A stretch of DNA of 64,000 nucleotides from contig NZ_LRPC01000001.1 in NCBI RefSeq assembly GCF_001592965.1, positions 372,001 to 436,000 on the forward strand, written 5' to 3'. Made by a program: the position numbers and the translations under genes. Below the pieces are notes generated by a model, which made no database searches, had not been told where the DNA came from, and saw only the letters and a program-made list of their open reading frames with translations. Shown in pieces: positions 1-10,195 of this stretch. The DNA comes from Roseivirga spongicola (lineage in GTDB: Bacteria > Bacteroidota > Bacteroidia > Cytophagales > Cyclobacteriaceae). How positions within the stretch are numbered: position 1 is the stretch's first letter; the number at the start of each line of letters is the position of its first letter.

Positions 1-19
1 AAAAGGCAATCCGGATGAC

Positions 20-304
20 ATGAGCAAATCTGGTGAAAGCTGGATCCTCTTAGGGTTAAACAAACTTTTTTCAAAAATCAAAAGATTAACAAAAGGACGT
101 CTAAAGCTGAAAGCCAACGAGTTTGTAGTTAACGCTTTTGTTGAATGTGGGATCACGGTATCCATTGGATACTACTTTTGGACGGAAGTACAAGACCATA
201 CTTTTGGGTTATTCTGCTTTTTGATGTCATCTGCCGAATTCTTTAACCAGATCAAATCCAAAACAGCTCAACTTAATCGACAGGCTTATTTGAATGCATC
301 ATGA
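20..304 (+). CDS. Hypothetical protein next to the relaxase
   Basis: A 94-residue protein that I do not recognise. The frame is open from the left edge of the window to the ATG, so the true start may lie outside and the gene may be longer. The N-terminal half is basic (many Lys/Arg, residues 15-35). Two moderately hydrophobic stretches follow (about residues 36-55 and 60-75), which could be weak membrane segments. It lies 112 bp before the relaxase gene on the same strand, so it may belong to the transfer module. No function is assigned. Confidence 0.5.
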   Translation: MSKSGESWILLGLNKLFSKIKRLTKGRLKLKANEFVVNAFVECGITVSIGYYFWTEVQDHTFGLFCFLMSSAEFFNQIKSKTAQLNRQAYLNAS

Positions 305-319
305 GGTCTTTTTACAACC

Positions 320-335
320 TTGACGTGTAAGTCAA
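320..335. repeat. Short inverted repeat upstream of the relaxase, weak oriT candidate
   Basis: TTGAC and GTCAA arms with a six-base spacer lie in the 112-bp gap before the MobF relaxase gene. Origins of transfer often lie near the relaxase gene and contain inverted repeats. The arms here are only 5 bp, so this is a weak candidate. Confidence 0.2.
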
Positions 336-416
336 AAACAGATACAAACTTTCTATCAACAGCCGGACTCTATCCAGCGACTCAGTACAAATCACCCACA
401 TACAAACAGAAGAACG

Positions 417-3176
417 ATGCTTGGAATTAATGTTTTCAAGGATGTGAAATCTGCATCCGATTACTATATCAACCTTTCCCATGAAAGTGCTTATTATTTA
501 GAGCATGTGGTCAAGGCGACCTGGTTTGGAAAAATCAGTAAGCGGATTGGCTATGACGGTGTCCAGGTCAAAAGATCAGATTTTATCAGCTTTGGTAGAG
601 GACAGGTTCCAAATTCAGATATCAGGTTCAAAGTAAGAAAGGTGGATAACGCCAGAAGCTATTATGATTTCACTTTCTCCGTTCCCAAGAGCGTATCATT
701 GCTTTATGGATTGACCAGGAATGAAGCCATCCATCAATGTCATATTCAGGCATATAAAACTGTTTTAGTGGAGATCGAGGCAAACGCCCAGAGTCAGCAT
801 AATTCAGCGACTCAAAGAGGATGGGAGACATGTGGAGAACTCCTAATTGCAAATTTTGACCATTTTTTAAGCAGACCGTGTGAGGTCAAAAAGGATGGGG
901 AAATTATATATGTATCAGATCCTCAGATACATACACACTGTCTAATCCCGAACGTAACATTTAGCCATATCAATAACCGGTTTCAGGCCCTTGAGCTAGG
1001 CAATTCAGTTCATCGACAGGCCAAATATTTCGAAGCTGCCTACCACTCATACTTAGCCAAGAATCTTGAAAAATTAGGCTTTAGGACAAGGATAACCCGT
1101 GATCGTTTCGAGCTTGTTGGCATCAGTCGCGAACAAATCATGCTTTTTTCAAATAGAACAAAGACAATCGATCAGGTTGCCTTGGAAAAAGGTATCTCGA
1201 ATAAGTCCAGCAAGTCCAAACTCGCCCTTCTCACCAGAAATGCGAAAGCCAAAGTAGTCGGAGAAGAAGAGCAATACGAGCACTGGAAGAGCCGACTGAG
1301 CGAAAAGGAATTTGAAGCTCTATTCAAATTGAAGAATCAGACGATTGATAAAAGAGATAGTATTTCAGCTGACTTAGCTATTGAAAAATCAATTCAACAC
1401 CATTGTGAAAGGAACTCCGCATTTAAGCAAAGTGATGTCCTGGCATACGCCCTCAAATTGGGCTACGGCACTTTACTACCCGAAGATGTCAAAGCGGCTC
1501 TAACCAGAAGAGATGACATTATCAAAGCTGAAATTGACACAGTCCCCTTTCTAACAACAAAGGACATGATCAGGCAAGAGTCTGAACTTGTCATGCGAGC
1601 CAATGAAGGAAAAGGTGCTTTCGCTCCAATCTTTCAGAACTACTCGCCTAAGCAACACCTATTGAACGATCAGCAGAAAAATGCGATTAAGCAAATACTC
1701 AATTCAAGAGATTTTATAACGGTCTTGAAAGGGAGTGCCGGTGTAGGAAAAACATCATTGTTAACTGAGGTAAGGGATGCAGTAGCTCTAACGGGCAAGC
1801 AACTATTCAGTCTTGCGCCCTCCTCTCAAGCCGTTTCCGTACTTAGAAGTAAAGGCTTCAAAGCAGAGACCATTGCCGGATTTCTTCAGAACAAAACTCT
1901 TCAAGAGAAAGTATTTGGACAGGTAATACTGGTTGACGAAGCAGGGATGTGCGGTACCAAGGTTACCAATCAAATTCTGACAATTGCCAAAGAAAAGAAT
2001 GCCCGGTTAATTATGTCGGGCGACACCTCTCAACATGCTCCACCAGCACAATATGGCGACTCTTTGAGGCATCTGATTGAGAAATCACAGGTCCAAACCG
2101 TTACGGTCAATAAAGTAGTTCGACAGCAAAACGAGCCCTATCGCTCAGTTGTCCAATCACTGGCCAAGCATAGAACATACGAGGGCTTCAAAAAGCTGGA
2201 CAAATTAGGAGGTATTATTGAAGAGCCTGATAAGGATAAAAGGCTGGATAAGCTGGCAGATATGTATCTAGACACCATTAAATCCAAGAAATCCTGCCTT
2301 GTAATTAGCCCAACTCATAAAGAGCTCAATCAGGTGAATAACATAATTCGTCAGAAGCAAAAGCACGAAGGGATGATAAAAGGAAAAGAACGTGAATTCA
2401 ACAGATTACAGACTTTATCCTACACAGAAGACGAGAAAAAACTGAAGGCCAATTACGAGCCAGGTATGGTTCTGAGGTTTATTTCCAATAGCAAAGGTGA
2501 TTATCGTGCCGGTGTTGAATTTGAAGTCATACCAGGTAAGAAACCCGATGAACTAAAGGTAAAGGATAAGAAGACCGGCACTGTCAAGAAATTACCTTTG
2601 GAACATGCCGATAGATTTGAAGTCTACCAGCAATCAAAAATCCATTTAGCCAAAGGCGATCAGATCAGGCTCACGATAAACACCAAAACACAGCAAGGCT
2701 CGAAAGCTTTAAACGGCACATCTTATTCTGTAACTGGCTTCACCAAAGCAGGTGATATTAAGCTTTCCAATGGAAAAACATTATCCAAAGACATAGGACA
2801 TATCCGTTATTCCGCATGTGATACATCACATGCAAGCCAAGGAAAAGATGCCGATCATGTCCTTATTTCAGTTGATCCTTCCAATGGAAATTTATCAAGA
2901 GAAGGTCTCTATGTTTCAGTAAGTAGAGGAAAGCATTCCGCAAAGCTCTTTACTCCTGAAAAGGCAGAATTGAAAAAAGCAATAGCCAAAAGTGAGCAAC
3001 GAATAAGTGCGCATGAAATAGCACAGCGACAGCAGCAACAAACTTTGGTGAGAAATCAAAGAAATCACCATCGTTCTCTCAATGAGAAGATAAGGGAACA
3101 TGAGCAGACCAGAAGAAGAACACAACGGGCTTCACCAGGTATTTCAAACCAGCCAAAACCAAAGGGACATGAATAA
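417..3176 (+). CDS. MobF-family (TrwC/TraI-like) conjugative relaxase with helicase domain
   Basis: A 919-residue relaxase-helicase that would nick oriT, attach covalently to the 5' end and unwind the transferred strand. The N-terminal TrwC-type domain shows paired tyrosines at residues 16-17 and 26-27, the arrangement of the catalytic Tyr pairs in MobF relaxases. A metal-binding His motif (HTH at 172-174) follows. The C-terminal half is a superfamily 1 helicase with Walker A GSAGVGKTS (439-447), Walker B ILVDEAG (504-510) and the late motif SHASQGK (804-810). The C-terminal 80 residues are charged and Gln/Arg-rich. No type IV secretion genes are visible in the window, so mating-pore genes may lie to the left or be supplied in trans. 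Confidence 0.93.
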   Translation: MLGINVFKDVKSASDYYINLSHESAYYLEHVVKATWFGKISKRIGYDGVQVKRSDFISFGRGQVPNSDIRFKVRKVDNARSYYDFTFSVPKSVSLLYGLTRNEAIHQCHIQAYKTVLVEIEANAQSQHNSATQRGWETCGELLIANFDHFLSRPCEVKKDGEIIYVSDPQIHTHCLIPNVTFSHINNRFQALELGNSVHRQAKYFEAAYHSYLAKNLEKLGFRTRITRDRFELVGISREQIMLFSNRTKTIDQVALEKGISNKSSKSKLALLTRNAKAKVVGEEEQYEHWKSRLSEKEFEALFKLKNQTIDKRDSISADLAIEKSIQHHCERNSAFKQSDVLAYALKLGYGTLLPEDVKAALTRRDDIIKAEIDTVPFLTTKDMIRQESELVMRANEGKGAFAPIFQNYSPKQHLLNDQQKNAIKQILNSRDFITVLKGSAGVGKTSLLTEVRDAVALTGKQLFSLAPSSQAVSVLRSKGFKAETIAGFLQNKTLQEKVFGQVILVDEAGMCGTKVTNQILTIAKEKNARLIMSGDTSQHAPPAQYGDSLRHLIEKSQVQTVTVNKVVRQQNEPYRSVVQSLAKHRTYEGFKKLDKLGGIIEEPDKDKRLDKLADMYLDTIKSKKSCLVISPTHKELNQVNNIIRQKQKHEGMIKGKEREFNRLQTLSYTEDEKKLKANYEPGMVLRFISNSKGDYRAGVEFEVIPGKKPDELKVKDKKTGTVKKLPLEHADRFEVYQQSKIHLAKGDQIRLTINTKTQQGSKALNGTSYSVTGFTKAGDIKLSNGKTLSKDIGHIRYSACDTSHASQGKDADHVLISVDPSNGNLSREGLYVSVSRGKHSAKLFTPEKAELKKAIAKSEQRISAHEIAQRQQQQTLVRNQRNHHRSLNEKIREHEQTRRRTQRASPGISNQPKPKGHE

Positions 3177-3516
3177 TAATGGGCATTCGGTTTCATTGCA
3201 GGATTATCAGCCCTATGCAGTGGCACATTCTGACGAGGCAGTGAAGCGTTTCCATATTCATATGAGAAGTGGCGAACGATATAGCATTCCCTACTCTCTT
3301 CTTCCCATTTTTATCCTTAAGGGCAATCAGGAGCTGATCATTAAAGCCTATGAGGTTCAAATCACAATTTTCGGTAGAGGATTATCTGCCATTGAGGATG
3401 CTCTATCCAAGGAGGTTCTAACCTACATCAAAACCCACCCTTGCGGAAAGGATGATGGAGAGTCATCCGTTTTTATTGAAAAAATCACACTCGAAGGAGA
3501 AAATCTTATGCATTAA
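3169..3516 (+). CDS. Hypothetical protein overlapping the relaxase stop
   Basis: An unrecognised small protein. The chosen ATG overlaps the last codons of the relaxase gene by eight bases (115 residues); an upstream ATG at 3100 in the same frame would add 23 residues deep inside the relaxase gene and is less likely. The middle (VKRFHIHMRSGERYSIPYSLLP) has a short beta-rich look, with no membrane segment. The tight overlap suggests translational coupling with the relaxase and a role in mobilisation or its control, which is inference. Confidence 0.55.
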   Translation: MNNNGHSVSLQDYQPYAVAHSDEAVKRFHIHMRSGERYSIPYSLLPIFILKGNQELIIKAYEVQITIFGRGLSAIEDALSKEVLTYIKTHPCGKDDGESSVFIEKITLEGENLMH

Positions 3517-3536
3517 ATCATTTTAACCCACTGAAC

Positions 3537-4010
3537 ATGAAAAAGACTCCAGATCAAAAGGAAGACCATTTAGCACCAACTCAAATCCCCTCCGCGAATG
3601 ACAGCAAGAAAGTTGAAAAGGCAGGTTTAACAGATCATGAATTAAGAAACAGGCTGGATATGATAAATAAGTACAGCAGAACACCTGAAGAATCATTCGG
3701 CATACAGAAGATTGAAAAGGAGTACATAGAGGAACTTAGAAAACGCGAAGAGGTTCGTGAAAAGGCATCCTTAAACTACTCGATGGGTGTTCAGGCAGGG
3801 CTACAACAAGCACCTTATGAGCAAATCAAACTTGGTTATGAAAGCCAGGATCAGGAATTAAGGGATGACATTATAGAAAAGGCGAAAGCTCACTACAATG
3901 CCAATAATAGTCTTTCTAAAGACTTTAAAGAATCCAAACAGCCTGAACCAAGTCTATTCAAGCACAATTTTGATAAGGCCAGATGTAACAGTAAAGAAAA
4001 CCGCGATTAA
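3537..4010 (+). CDS. Hypothetical charged protein of the mobilisation cluster
   Basis: A 157-residue, strongly charged, Lys/Glu/Gln-rich protein without membrane segments or a motif I recognise. It is probably largely helical (residues 30-75 are rich in Glu, Arg and Lys). It begins 20 bp after the preceding gene, so the three genes from the relaxase onward likely form one transcript. It ends four bases before the stop of the convergent membrane-protein gene. Confidence 0.5.
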   Translation: MKKTPDQKEDHLAPTQIPSANDSKKVEKAGLTDHELRNRLDMINKYSRTPEESFGIQKIEKEYIEELRKREEVREKASLNYSMGVQAGLQQAPYEQIKLGYESQDQELRDDIIEKAKAHYNANNSLSKDFKESKQPEPSLFKHNFDKARCNSKENRD

Positions 4011-4014
4011 GGTT

Positions 4015-4689
4015 CTATTTTGAGCCATCTCCTTTAATAGCTTCCTTTCTAGCATACTTACCGACGTCATAATATTCTTTGATTTTGGGCTCCCTTTCAT
4101 GCTTTGATAGGCGAATAGTGATATGCTGGGTCTTAAGCAATAAGCGTATTGTTGGATAGAGTAGTGAGCTAACCCAAAAAAGAAGTACGAGGTAATGTAA
4201 ATTTATGGCTAGTCCCTCAAAGATATTATTTAGATAATTATCCAATCTGAGCGGAGGAAATAGGCCTCTTATTATTAGAATTAGAAGAACCAAATAGTAA
4301 AATCTCCGAAAACCCTTTTTTCTTCCCAGTTTCTTTTTTGATAACATTGATGAGACCACCAAATAATTTATGGTCGCCAAGGATATAGCCATAAATGGAA
4401 TTTGACCTAATTGACTTAAAAGTAAAAAAAGAGCAACAAAGGCACCGATTGCACAGTAGCAAAAGCTTTTAATATGTCGATCTGATTCAGCCTTGAAATA
4501 ATCATTTAAATCCTCAACAAGCTCATCGCCAAGGTTCAATGATTTAACGATTGTTTTGAGATCCTCATCAGAGAACCTTTTTGAGGATGCTCTAATTAAG
4601 TCTGTTAATAATCTTGGTATAGCTAAACCTACATTTACAACACATAATATGCTGAAAAGAGTACTATACTTTTCATACGAAAAATCCAT
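4015..4689 (-). CDS. Hypothetical four-helix membrane protein
   Basis: A 224-residue protein with about four hydrophobic segments (roughly residues 75-95, 98-115, 128-145 and 163-185), a soluble N-terminal part with a DEDLKTIVKSLNLGDE stretch, and a basic C-terminus. I do not recognise the family. It is the last gene of a minus-strand operon behind a ribbon-helix-helix protein and a PLD-like protein, with a 30-bp gap to the latter. A membrane partner for that protein is a reasonable guess only. Confidence 0.5.
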   Translation of the reverse strand: MDFSYEKYSTLFSILCVVNVGLAIPRLLTDLIRASSKRFSDEDLKTIVKSLNLGDELVEDLNDYFKAESDRHIKSFCYCAIGAFVALFLLLSQLGQIPFMAISLATINYLVVSSMLSKKKLGRKKGFRRFYYLVLLILIIRGLFPPLRLDNYLNNIFEGLAINLHYLVLLFWVSSLLYPTIRLLLKTQHITIRLSKHEREPKIKEYYDVGKYARKEAIKGDGSK

Positions 4690-4719
4690 TTAATGAAATG
4701 TGCGTGACGAAAGGAAGAA

Positions 4720-5376
4720 CTAGATTGAAAATTCTTTTCTCAGATTGTCCATAGACTTCAAAACATATTGATCATAATCTTCAGCAATAGGCACTGAATC
4801 ATATTGATATTTATCAAAACATTGCTTTAAAGAAGCATAAAAATCTGGATCGTTAAAATTTAACGTAGCCTTTCTTTTCTGTATGTCATATTCAAATCTT
4901 ACCATTCTATCGTCGGCAATGGTGAAATGGAATTTTTGATTATCCGTAGTTAAACTGAAGCTATTATAATTAAGAGGCAATTTAGAAATACTAATTCTGT
5001 CCTGAAATCTCGATTTCAGAGCCTTGATGAAATTCAGGGATTCGGAAATATCAACATCATTTTCAAGCACAATGCTCAAACGGGACATGGGGTTTTTTAC
5101 TAAAAACTGCTTGATTGAATTCAAATATGCATACGACCGTTCTCCAGTTTCACTATGTAAACTATCAGCAAAAATGTATACCTCATCTTTTGCCTTTTCA
5201 AAAATCTGAGTTAGCGCAAATTCTGCATGCTTTCCGTTTCCATTGGCAAAGGGCTGATCTATCTGATTATTAGCCAAATTAAGAAGCAATATCTTATAAA
5301 CATCATCTATAATTACTTCCTTTGGCCTTTCGCTAACCACCTGAAATATGCTCTTTATGTCTTCTATCAAATTCAT
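4720..5376 (-). CDS. Hypothetical protein with possible phospholipase D-like fold
   Basis: A 218-residue protein when started at the ATG at 5376, just 13 bp after the stop of the upstream ribbon-helix-helix gene. A longer frame exists but would run back through that gene. Seen: a VYIFADSL strand near residue 72, a middle section listing neighbouring residues as in positional sensing of a catalytic cleft, and a late HFTIADDRMVRFEYD segment followed by NFNDPD. This pattern recalls PLD-like or MIT_C-type domains, but the full HxK motif of active PLD enzymes is not visible. Function unknown; the match is a fold-level guess. Confidence 0.45.
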   Translation of the reverse strand: MNLIEDIKSIFQVVSERPKEVIIDDVYKILLLNLANNQIDQPFANGNGKHAEFALTQIFEKAKDEVYIFADSLHSETGERSYAYLNSIKQFLVKNPMSRLSIVLENDVDISESLNFIKALKSRFQDRISISKLPLNYNSFSLTTDNQKFHFTIADDRMVRFEYDIQKRKATLNFNDPDFYASLKQCFDKYQYDSVPIAEDYDQYVLKSMDNLRKEFSI

Positions 5377-5389
5377 TTTATGATGTGTG

Positions 5390-5608
5390 TTACGATTTCT
5401 TTTTGTCATAGCCATTAACGTATTCTTCCCAATGCTCTTTATGACTCCTTTGAGCGTATTCCATAATCGCTTCCGTACAGAATTGCGATTTTGAATTTGG
5501 CTTTGTAGCCTTATCATTAATGATATTATCTACAAGCTTTAAGAGATCACTGGTTACGTTAAACGTTATCTTTTTTTCTTTCTTATTCCCCATTGTCAGG
5601 TGCCTCAA
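5390..5608 (-). CDS. Ribbon-helix-helix DNA-binding protein
   Basis: A 72-residue protein. It has a short beta strand (KKITFNVTSDLLKLVD) followed by helices with a Ser-rich turn, the layout of CopG/Arc/MetJ-type regulators. It is the first gene of a three-gene minus-strand operon. Directly upstream are two 16-bp direct repeats that would suit an autoregulatory operator. Family identity is inferred from length and pattern. Confidence 0.6.
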   Translation of the reverse strand: MRHLTMGNKKEKKITFNVTSDLLKLVDNIINDKATKPNSKSQFCTEAIMEYAQRSHKEHWEEYVNGYDKKKS

Positions 5609-5610
5609 TT

Positions 5611-5645
5611 CAAATTTGTGCCGAAATTACAAATTTGAGCCGAAA
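5611..5645. promoter_or_regulatory. Pair of 16-bp direct repeats upstream of the RHH gene
   Basis: The pattern CAAATTTGnGCCGAAA occurs at 5611-5626 and 5630-5645, a 19-bp period, immediately upstream of the ribbon-helix-helix gene. Each copy contains the palindrome CAAATTTG. RHH proteins commonly bind tandem sites in their own promoter, so this is a likely operator. Confidence 0.5.
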
Positions 5646-5762
5646 CGCCTAACATTTTTCTATATATAACCTACAATTCCCAGTATTTCTATAGAGAATG
5701 TATTGAAATATACGGAAAAAGTAAGGAAATGGATTCATAATCTGATATTCTTCTTCCTGAAA

Positions 5763-5804
5763 TTATCCACATTTAAGGCATACTTATCCACAAAGTTACC
5801 CACA
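5763..5804 (+). promoter_or_regulatory. Cluster of three DnaA-box-like sites
   Basis: TTATCCACA occurs exactly at 5763-5771 and 5784-5792, and TTACCCACA (one mismatch) at 5796-5804, all in the same orientation and spaced 21 and 12 bp. TTATCCACA is the canonical DnaA box. Three in 42 bp of non-coding DNA is unlikely by chance and suggests an origin or a DnaA-regulated site. No replication initiator gene is visible nearby. Confidence 0.5.
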
Positions 5805-6180
5805 TAATAGGGTGTTTTAAACTCCAATGCCTGATATTAAGCAGTAATCTACAGATATACAAGACCTTAGCCTCTTCTATAAGAGCTTTTTAACAACAAT
5901 TATCTTGAATCTTATTTCGAAAAGACCACTTTGGGCTAATTTGGTTCAATTTTAAGCTCATCAATACTGTTTTAAAGGTTGACACCGGTATCTAACAAGA
6001 TAATTTAGATTAGTTATAAATAGCAGTTTAAGGACTAATTGTCCAATTTATACAAGCTCAATCCTTTCCATACGGCACTACTCAATCTATCTCTTCAAAC
6101 CAGCATCCTTCTTTCCGAATAGGCTAAGTTAGCCCCACCCAAGTAAACACCAAGAGACTACGGCATAAAGCCAACGCTCA

Positions 6181-6274
6181 AAAAAGGCCATGCCTGTTTA
6201 TTCCGTTTCCTCTTGGCTTATTTCTTGGGCTTAGCAATTGACGGCCTAAGGAAAGAAAATGGGGAGGTGTGAAA
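6181..6274 (+). repeat. Left copy of ~94-bp direct repeat flanking the metal-resistance block
   Basis: This stretch matches 28338-28430 in the same orientation with roughly eight or nine differences and one indel, so about 90% identity. It lies just after the 3' end of copA. It shares with the right copy the exact segment GTTTATTCCGTTTCCTC and the segment GGGCTTAGCAATTGAC. Confidence 0.85.
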
Positions 6275-6367
6275 TACTTAGGGCGTCAGTGATCCAGTAC
6301 AGTTTTGCGATAAACTTTTATTTTTGATAAAAAGCTTGGCTTAATCTATCAGTAGAGTTTATCTAAT

Positions 6368-8866
6368 TTATTTTCCTCTAAGCCTCAAACTATTACCTAT
6401 GACACTTACAGAACTTAGACTCATTGCTAAAGCAGCAAGCATCGGGCTTAACAGAAGGCCAAATACAGGGAATAGAATACCTGCGGCAATGGGTACTCCC
6501 AGCACGTTATAAACAAAGGCGAAGAATAAATTCTGCTTGATGTTTCGCATAACGTCTGTGCTCAGCTTTCTAGCCCTTGCTATGCCATCGAGTTCCCCTT
6601 TTACTAAAGTCAGGCTGGAACTTTCAATGGCAACATCTGTTCCGGTGCCCATGGCAATTCCCACATTAGCTTGTGCCAATGCTGGAGCATCATTGATCCC
6701 ATCGCCAGCCATCGCCACTATTTTTCCAGCTTCTTGCAATGCCTTGACTTTTTCGTATTTATTTTCTGGCAACAAATCTGCTTCATATCCATCCAACCCT
6801 AGTTTATCGGCTACTGCTTTGGCTGTATTTTTATTGTCACCGGTCAACATGATCACCTCAAGCCCCTGATCTTGTAAATGTTTAATGGCAGATGCAGATG
6901 TTTCTTTGATTGGGTCCGATACACCAATAAACCCGGTAATTTTCTTATCAATTACCACAAACATCACGGTTTCGCCCTCTAGCTGTCTTTTCTCTACATC
7001 TTTGTCTTGTTCAGTTTCCAGCTTAATGTCAAATTCTTCCAGCAATTTTTTATTCCCTATGGCCACCTCTTTTCCTTCTGTAATTGCCATTATTCCCTTA
7101 CCGGTAATGGAGTTGAAATTGTCTATTTTTTGAGGTTTAAATCCTTTTTTCTCTGCGGCAACAACAATGGCATGTGCCAAAGGATGCTCACTGCTAGATT
7201 CTAAAGAAGCTGCTATTCTCAGTATATCGTCTTCGCCATAATTCTCCGAAATGGATTGCACATTTTGCAAGGATGGCTTGCCCTGTGTAATGGTGCCCGT
7301 TTTGTCAACCACCAAGGTAGTGACCTTGTGCATTTCCTCAATTGCTTTGGCATCTTTGACCAATATGCCCTGTTTGGCCCCCTTCCCTGTTCCAACCATA
7401 ATAGACATTGGTGTGGCAAGGCCTAGAGCACAGGGGCAAGCAATTATTAAAACTGTGACGGCACTGGTAAAGGCGTACACAAATCTTGGATCTGGTCCCC
7501 AAATGGCCCAAACAGTAAAGCAAACGAGGGCAATTACCACCACAATAGGCACAAAGTAGCCTGACACTCTATCGGCCAAATTTTGAATTGGTGCTTTGGT
7601 CCGGCTGGCCTTATTTACCATCTCAATGATTTGCGAAAGCAGCGTATCACTTCCCACTTTCAGGGCTTTCATTTGAAAAGCGCTAGTGCCATTTATTGTG
7701 CCTCCAATCACACCATCTCCAACTTTCTTCTCTACGGGAACGGGCTCCCCCGTGAGCATGGACTCATCAATGGCGCTATTGCCCTGTGTAATTTCCCCAT
7801 CAACAGGGATCTTTTCCCCCGGTTTGATTTTAATAATGTCATTCAGCTTGACGTGTTCGAGGGGGATGGTAACTTCTTCGCCATTGCGAATGACTGTAGC
7901 CTCAGGTGGTACCAGATTGAGTAACTCTTTAATGGCCGAGTTCGTTTGGCTCCTCGCTTTTGCTTCCATTAGTTGACCCAATAAAATCAAGGTAAGAATG
8001 ACCACTGCTGCCTCAAAATAGAGATGAACGGCACCACCTTCTGATTTAAACTGGTCGGGGAATATCTCAGGAAAGAGTAAGGCGACAATACTGAAAATGT
8101 AAGCCGAACCAGCTCCCAGCGTTATGAGTGTCCACATGTTTGGAGAACGGTGGATGATTGATTTAAAACCTCTAATAAAGAAGCTTCGGCAGGCATAAAA
8201 AATGACAGGAGTACTGAGTACAAACTGAACCCAGCCCCAGGTTTTATGGCTGGCAATACCTGATAGTGAAATACCAACCATTTCACTCATGGCAATAAAT
8301 AGTACAGGTAATGTAAATATGACGGAAACCCAGAACTTGTTAAGCATGACTTTATAGGCTCTAAACTCTTCCTGTTCATCATTGCCGGTTGTTTTTCTCG
8401 GCTCAAGATCCATACCGCATTTAGGACAGCTCCCCGGGCCACTTTGAACAACCTCTGGGTGCATAGGGCATGTGTATTCTACCGTTTCCGATACTGATTT
8501 TTCCTTTTCCAAATCCATACCGCACTTAGGGCAGTCACCCGGCTTGTCATATTTTTTATCTCCTTCACAGAGCATAGGACAATAATACTTTCCCTTCTCA
8601 CCCCTATCCCGTTTTTTGATTTCGGGCATAGGTTTAGATTCTTTTTTGTAAGTTCCGGGAAGGTGGATGCCATAGCGGCCACCGTCATTTTTGAGTGCTT
8701 CTTTTAATGTTTCAATCGAAACATGCTCTTTCATGTAAACTGTGGCTTCTTGTTGTTCCAAATCCACAGAAACATCAGAAATACCCTGCACTTCTTTGAG
8801 GGTTTGCTCTACATGATTTCTGCAACCGCTGCAGGTCATTCCGGTAATTTGGTAGGTATGTTTCAT
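6368..8866 (-). CDS. copA: Copper-translocating P-type ATPase
   Basis: An 832-residue P1B-type ATPase that exports Cu(I) from the cytoplasm. In order: an HMA domain with GMTCSGC (residues 9-15), two heavy-metal-binding repeats with paired CPM...CPKCGMDLE motifs (about 91-122 and 129-157), eight membrane segments, the CPC metal motif ([11 protein letters not shown], about 475-485), the phosphorylation site DKTGT (about 520) and the GDGINDAP hinge (about 720). CPC together with the Cys/Met-rich N-terminus points to Cu(I)/Ag(I). It is the last gene of a minus-strand copper operon, 16 bp after the APC permease gene. Confidence 0.97.
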   Translation of the reverse strand: MKHTYQITGMTCSGCRNHVEQTLKEVQGISDVSVDLEQQEATVYMKEHVSIETLKEALKNDGGRYGIHLPGTYKKESKPMPEIKKRDRGEKGKYYCPMLCEGDKKYDKPGDCPKCGMDLEKEKSVSETVEYTCPMHPEVVQSGPGSCPKCGMDLEPRKTTGNDEQEEFRAYKVMLNKFWVSVIFTLPVLFIAMSEMVGISLSGIASHKTWGWVQFVLSTPVIFYACRSFFIRGFKSIIHRSPNMWTLITLGAGSAYIFSIVALLFPEIFPDQFKSEGGAVHLYFEAAVVILTLILLGQLMEAKARSQTNSAIKELLNLVPPEATVIRNGEEVTIPLEHVKLNDIIKIKPGEKIPVDGEITQGNSAIDESMLTGEPVPVEKKVGDGVIGGTINGTSAFQMKALKVGSDTLLSQIIEMVNKASRTKAPIQNLADRVSGYFVPIVVVIALVCFTVWAIWGPDPRFVYAFTSAVTVLIIACPCALGLATPMSIMVGTGKGAKQGILVKDAKAIEEMHKVTTLVVDKTGTITQGKPSLQNVQSISENYGEDDILRIAASLESSSEHPLAHAIVVAAEKKGFKPQKIDNFNSITGKGIMAITEGKEVAIGNKKLLEEFDIKLETEQDKDVEKRQLEGETVMFVVIDKKITGFIGVSDPIKETSASAIKHLQDQGLEVIMLTGDNKNTAKAVADKLGLDGYEADLLPENKYEKVKALQEAGKIVAMAGDGINDAPALAQANVGIAMGTGTDVAIESSSLTLVKGELDGIARARKLSTDVMRNIKQNLFFAFVYNVLGVPIAAGILFPVFGLLLSPMLAALAMSLSSVSVIGNSLRLRGK

Positions 8867-8882
8867 GTTTTTGCTTTCATAA

Positions 8883-10184
8883 TTAGAAGGAAATATTCTT
8901 GGTTTTCAGAAACCATTTTTCTCCTATGAAGATAAGGATCATTGAAATAAGCCCCACATAAATGATAAGTTGGTCGGATGTTGCCTTTAACCACAAAAAT
9001 GCTCCAAGGACTACACTATCCAGTATTATTGCGGTTACGACAATTGGAGCTTTAGCATTTACTTCCTTGCGAAGGTATCTCAACACTCCCCAATGAATAA
9101 TAATGTCCATGGTTAGGTAAAAAATAGCTCCAAGGCTGGCTATTCTGCTAAGGTCAAAAAATATGGCAAGAACAATCGCGATTACAGCAATATAAACCAA
9201 CATGTGTTTTTGAATTCCTCCAGGCATTCCAAAGTGGCTATGAGGAATCAAACCCATATCTGTAAGCATTGCCGTCATTCTTGAAACTGCAAAAATACTG
9301 GCTATAATGCCTGAAACTGTAGCAATAATTGCAATGCCGACTGTAAACCATACCCCGTATTTACCAAATGCCGGGCGTGCTGCCTCGGCCAACGCATAAT
9401 CTTTTGCTTCTATTATTTCAGGGATAGTTAAATTGGCTGAAACTGCAAGTGCAACAAGCATGTAGGTGACCAAGCAGATGGCCAATGAAATGATAATGGC
9501 CCGCCCAACATTTTTGTTCGGCTTGGTTATTTCTCCCCCACTATTGGTAATTGTCGTAAATCCTTTGAAGGCAAGAATAGAAAGTGCCAAAGCACCAAGA
9601 TAACTAACAGCGGAATAATTTTCTGACTTTTGGGCCTCTACCACATCATCCAATGAAAACCCGGTTGCCCAAAGGCCTCCTAAAGCAAAAATTACTATAC
9701 CGCCAATCTTTAGAATGGCCATTACGAGTGAACTTTTCCCGATAAAGTTATTGCCTGAAATATTGACCAAAAAGGCAATTACGATTAAAGCAACTGCGAG
9801 AATCGGTACAAGGAGTTCCGAATTGTCCACATCAAACAATTGTAGTACATATGTACCGAAAGTTCTGGCGACAAGGCTTTCGTTGATGATCATTGAAAAT
9901 GCCATGAGCAAAGAAGCAGCGGCTGTTATGGTGGTTTTACCATATGATTTTTTCAGGATCATTGCTATTCCTCCAGCCGAAGGATATTTATTGGATACTT
10001 TGATGTAGGAGTAGGCACTGAAACCAGAAATGATCGAGCCAAATATAAAAGCGACAGGGAAGAATGTTCCCGATAGTTCTGCCACCTGACCTAACAAAGC
10101 GAATATACCGGCCCCAATCATAACGCCAGTTCCCAAAGCAACTGCCCCAGTAAGCGAGAGGCTATTTTTGTTGTATTGATCCAT
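8883..10184 (-). CDS. APC-superfamily amino acid/polyamine permease
   Basis: A 433-residue integral membrane protein of about twelve segments. The N-terminal [15 protein letters not shown] motif is typical of APC-superfamily transporters (helix 1 substrate-binding turn), and a [15 protein letters not shown] segment follows helix 6. The substrate is unknown. It sits between the multicopper oxidase gene (11 bp) and copA (16 bp) on the same strand. A link to copper handling, such as moving a chelating amino acid, is suggested only by this position. Confidence 0.88.
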   Translation of the reverse strand: MDQYNKNSLSLTGAVALGTGVMIGAGIFALLGQVAELSGTFFPVAFIFGSIISGFSAYSYIKVSNKYPSAGGIAMILKKSYGKTTITAAASLLMAFSMIINESLVARTFGTYVLQLFDVDNSELLVPILAVALIVIAFLVNISGNNFIGKSSLVMAILKIGGIVIFALGGLWATGFSLDDVVEAQKSENYSAVSYLGALALSILAFKGFTTITNSGGEITKPNKNVGRAIIISLAICLVTYMLVALAVSANLTIPEIIEAKDYALAEAARPAFGKYGVWFTVGIAIIATVSGIIASIFAVSRMTAMLTDMGLIPHSHFGMPGGIQKHMLVYIAVIAIVLAIFFDLSRIASLGAIFYLTMDIIIHWGVLRYLRKEVNAKAPIVVTAIILDSVVLGAFLWLKATSDQLIIYVGLISMILIFIGEKWFLKTKNISF

Positions 10185-10195
10185 TCTACTCTGAT

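Larger units (their letters stand above)
5609..6367. other. 760-bp gene-free stretch, possible replication or control region
   Basis: No convincing gene is present on either strand. The stretch is AT-rich. It contains the RHH operator repeats at its left end, three DnaA-box-like 9-mers near 5763-5804, and the left copy of a 94-bp direct repeat at 6181-6274. Its position between the mobilisation part and the metal cargo fits an origin or a module junction; that is inference. Confidence 0.45.
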
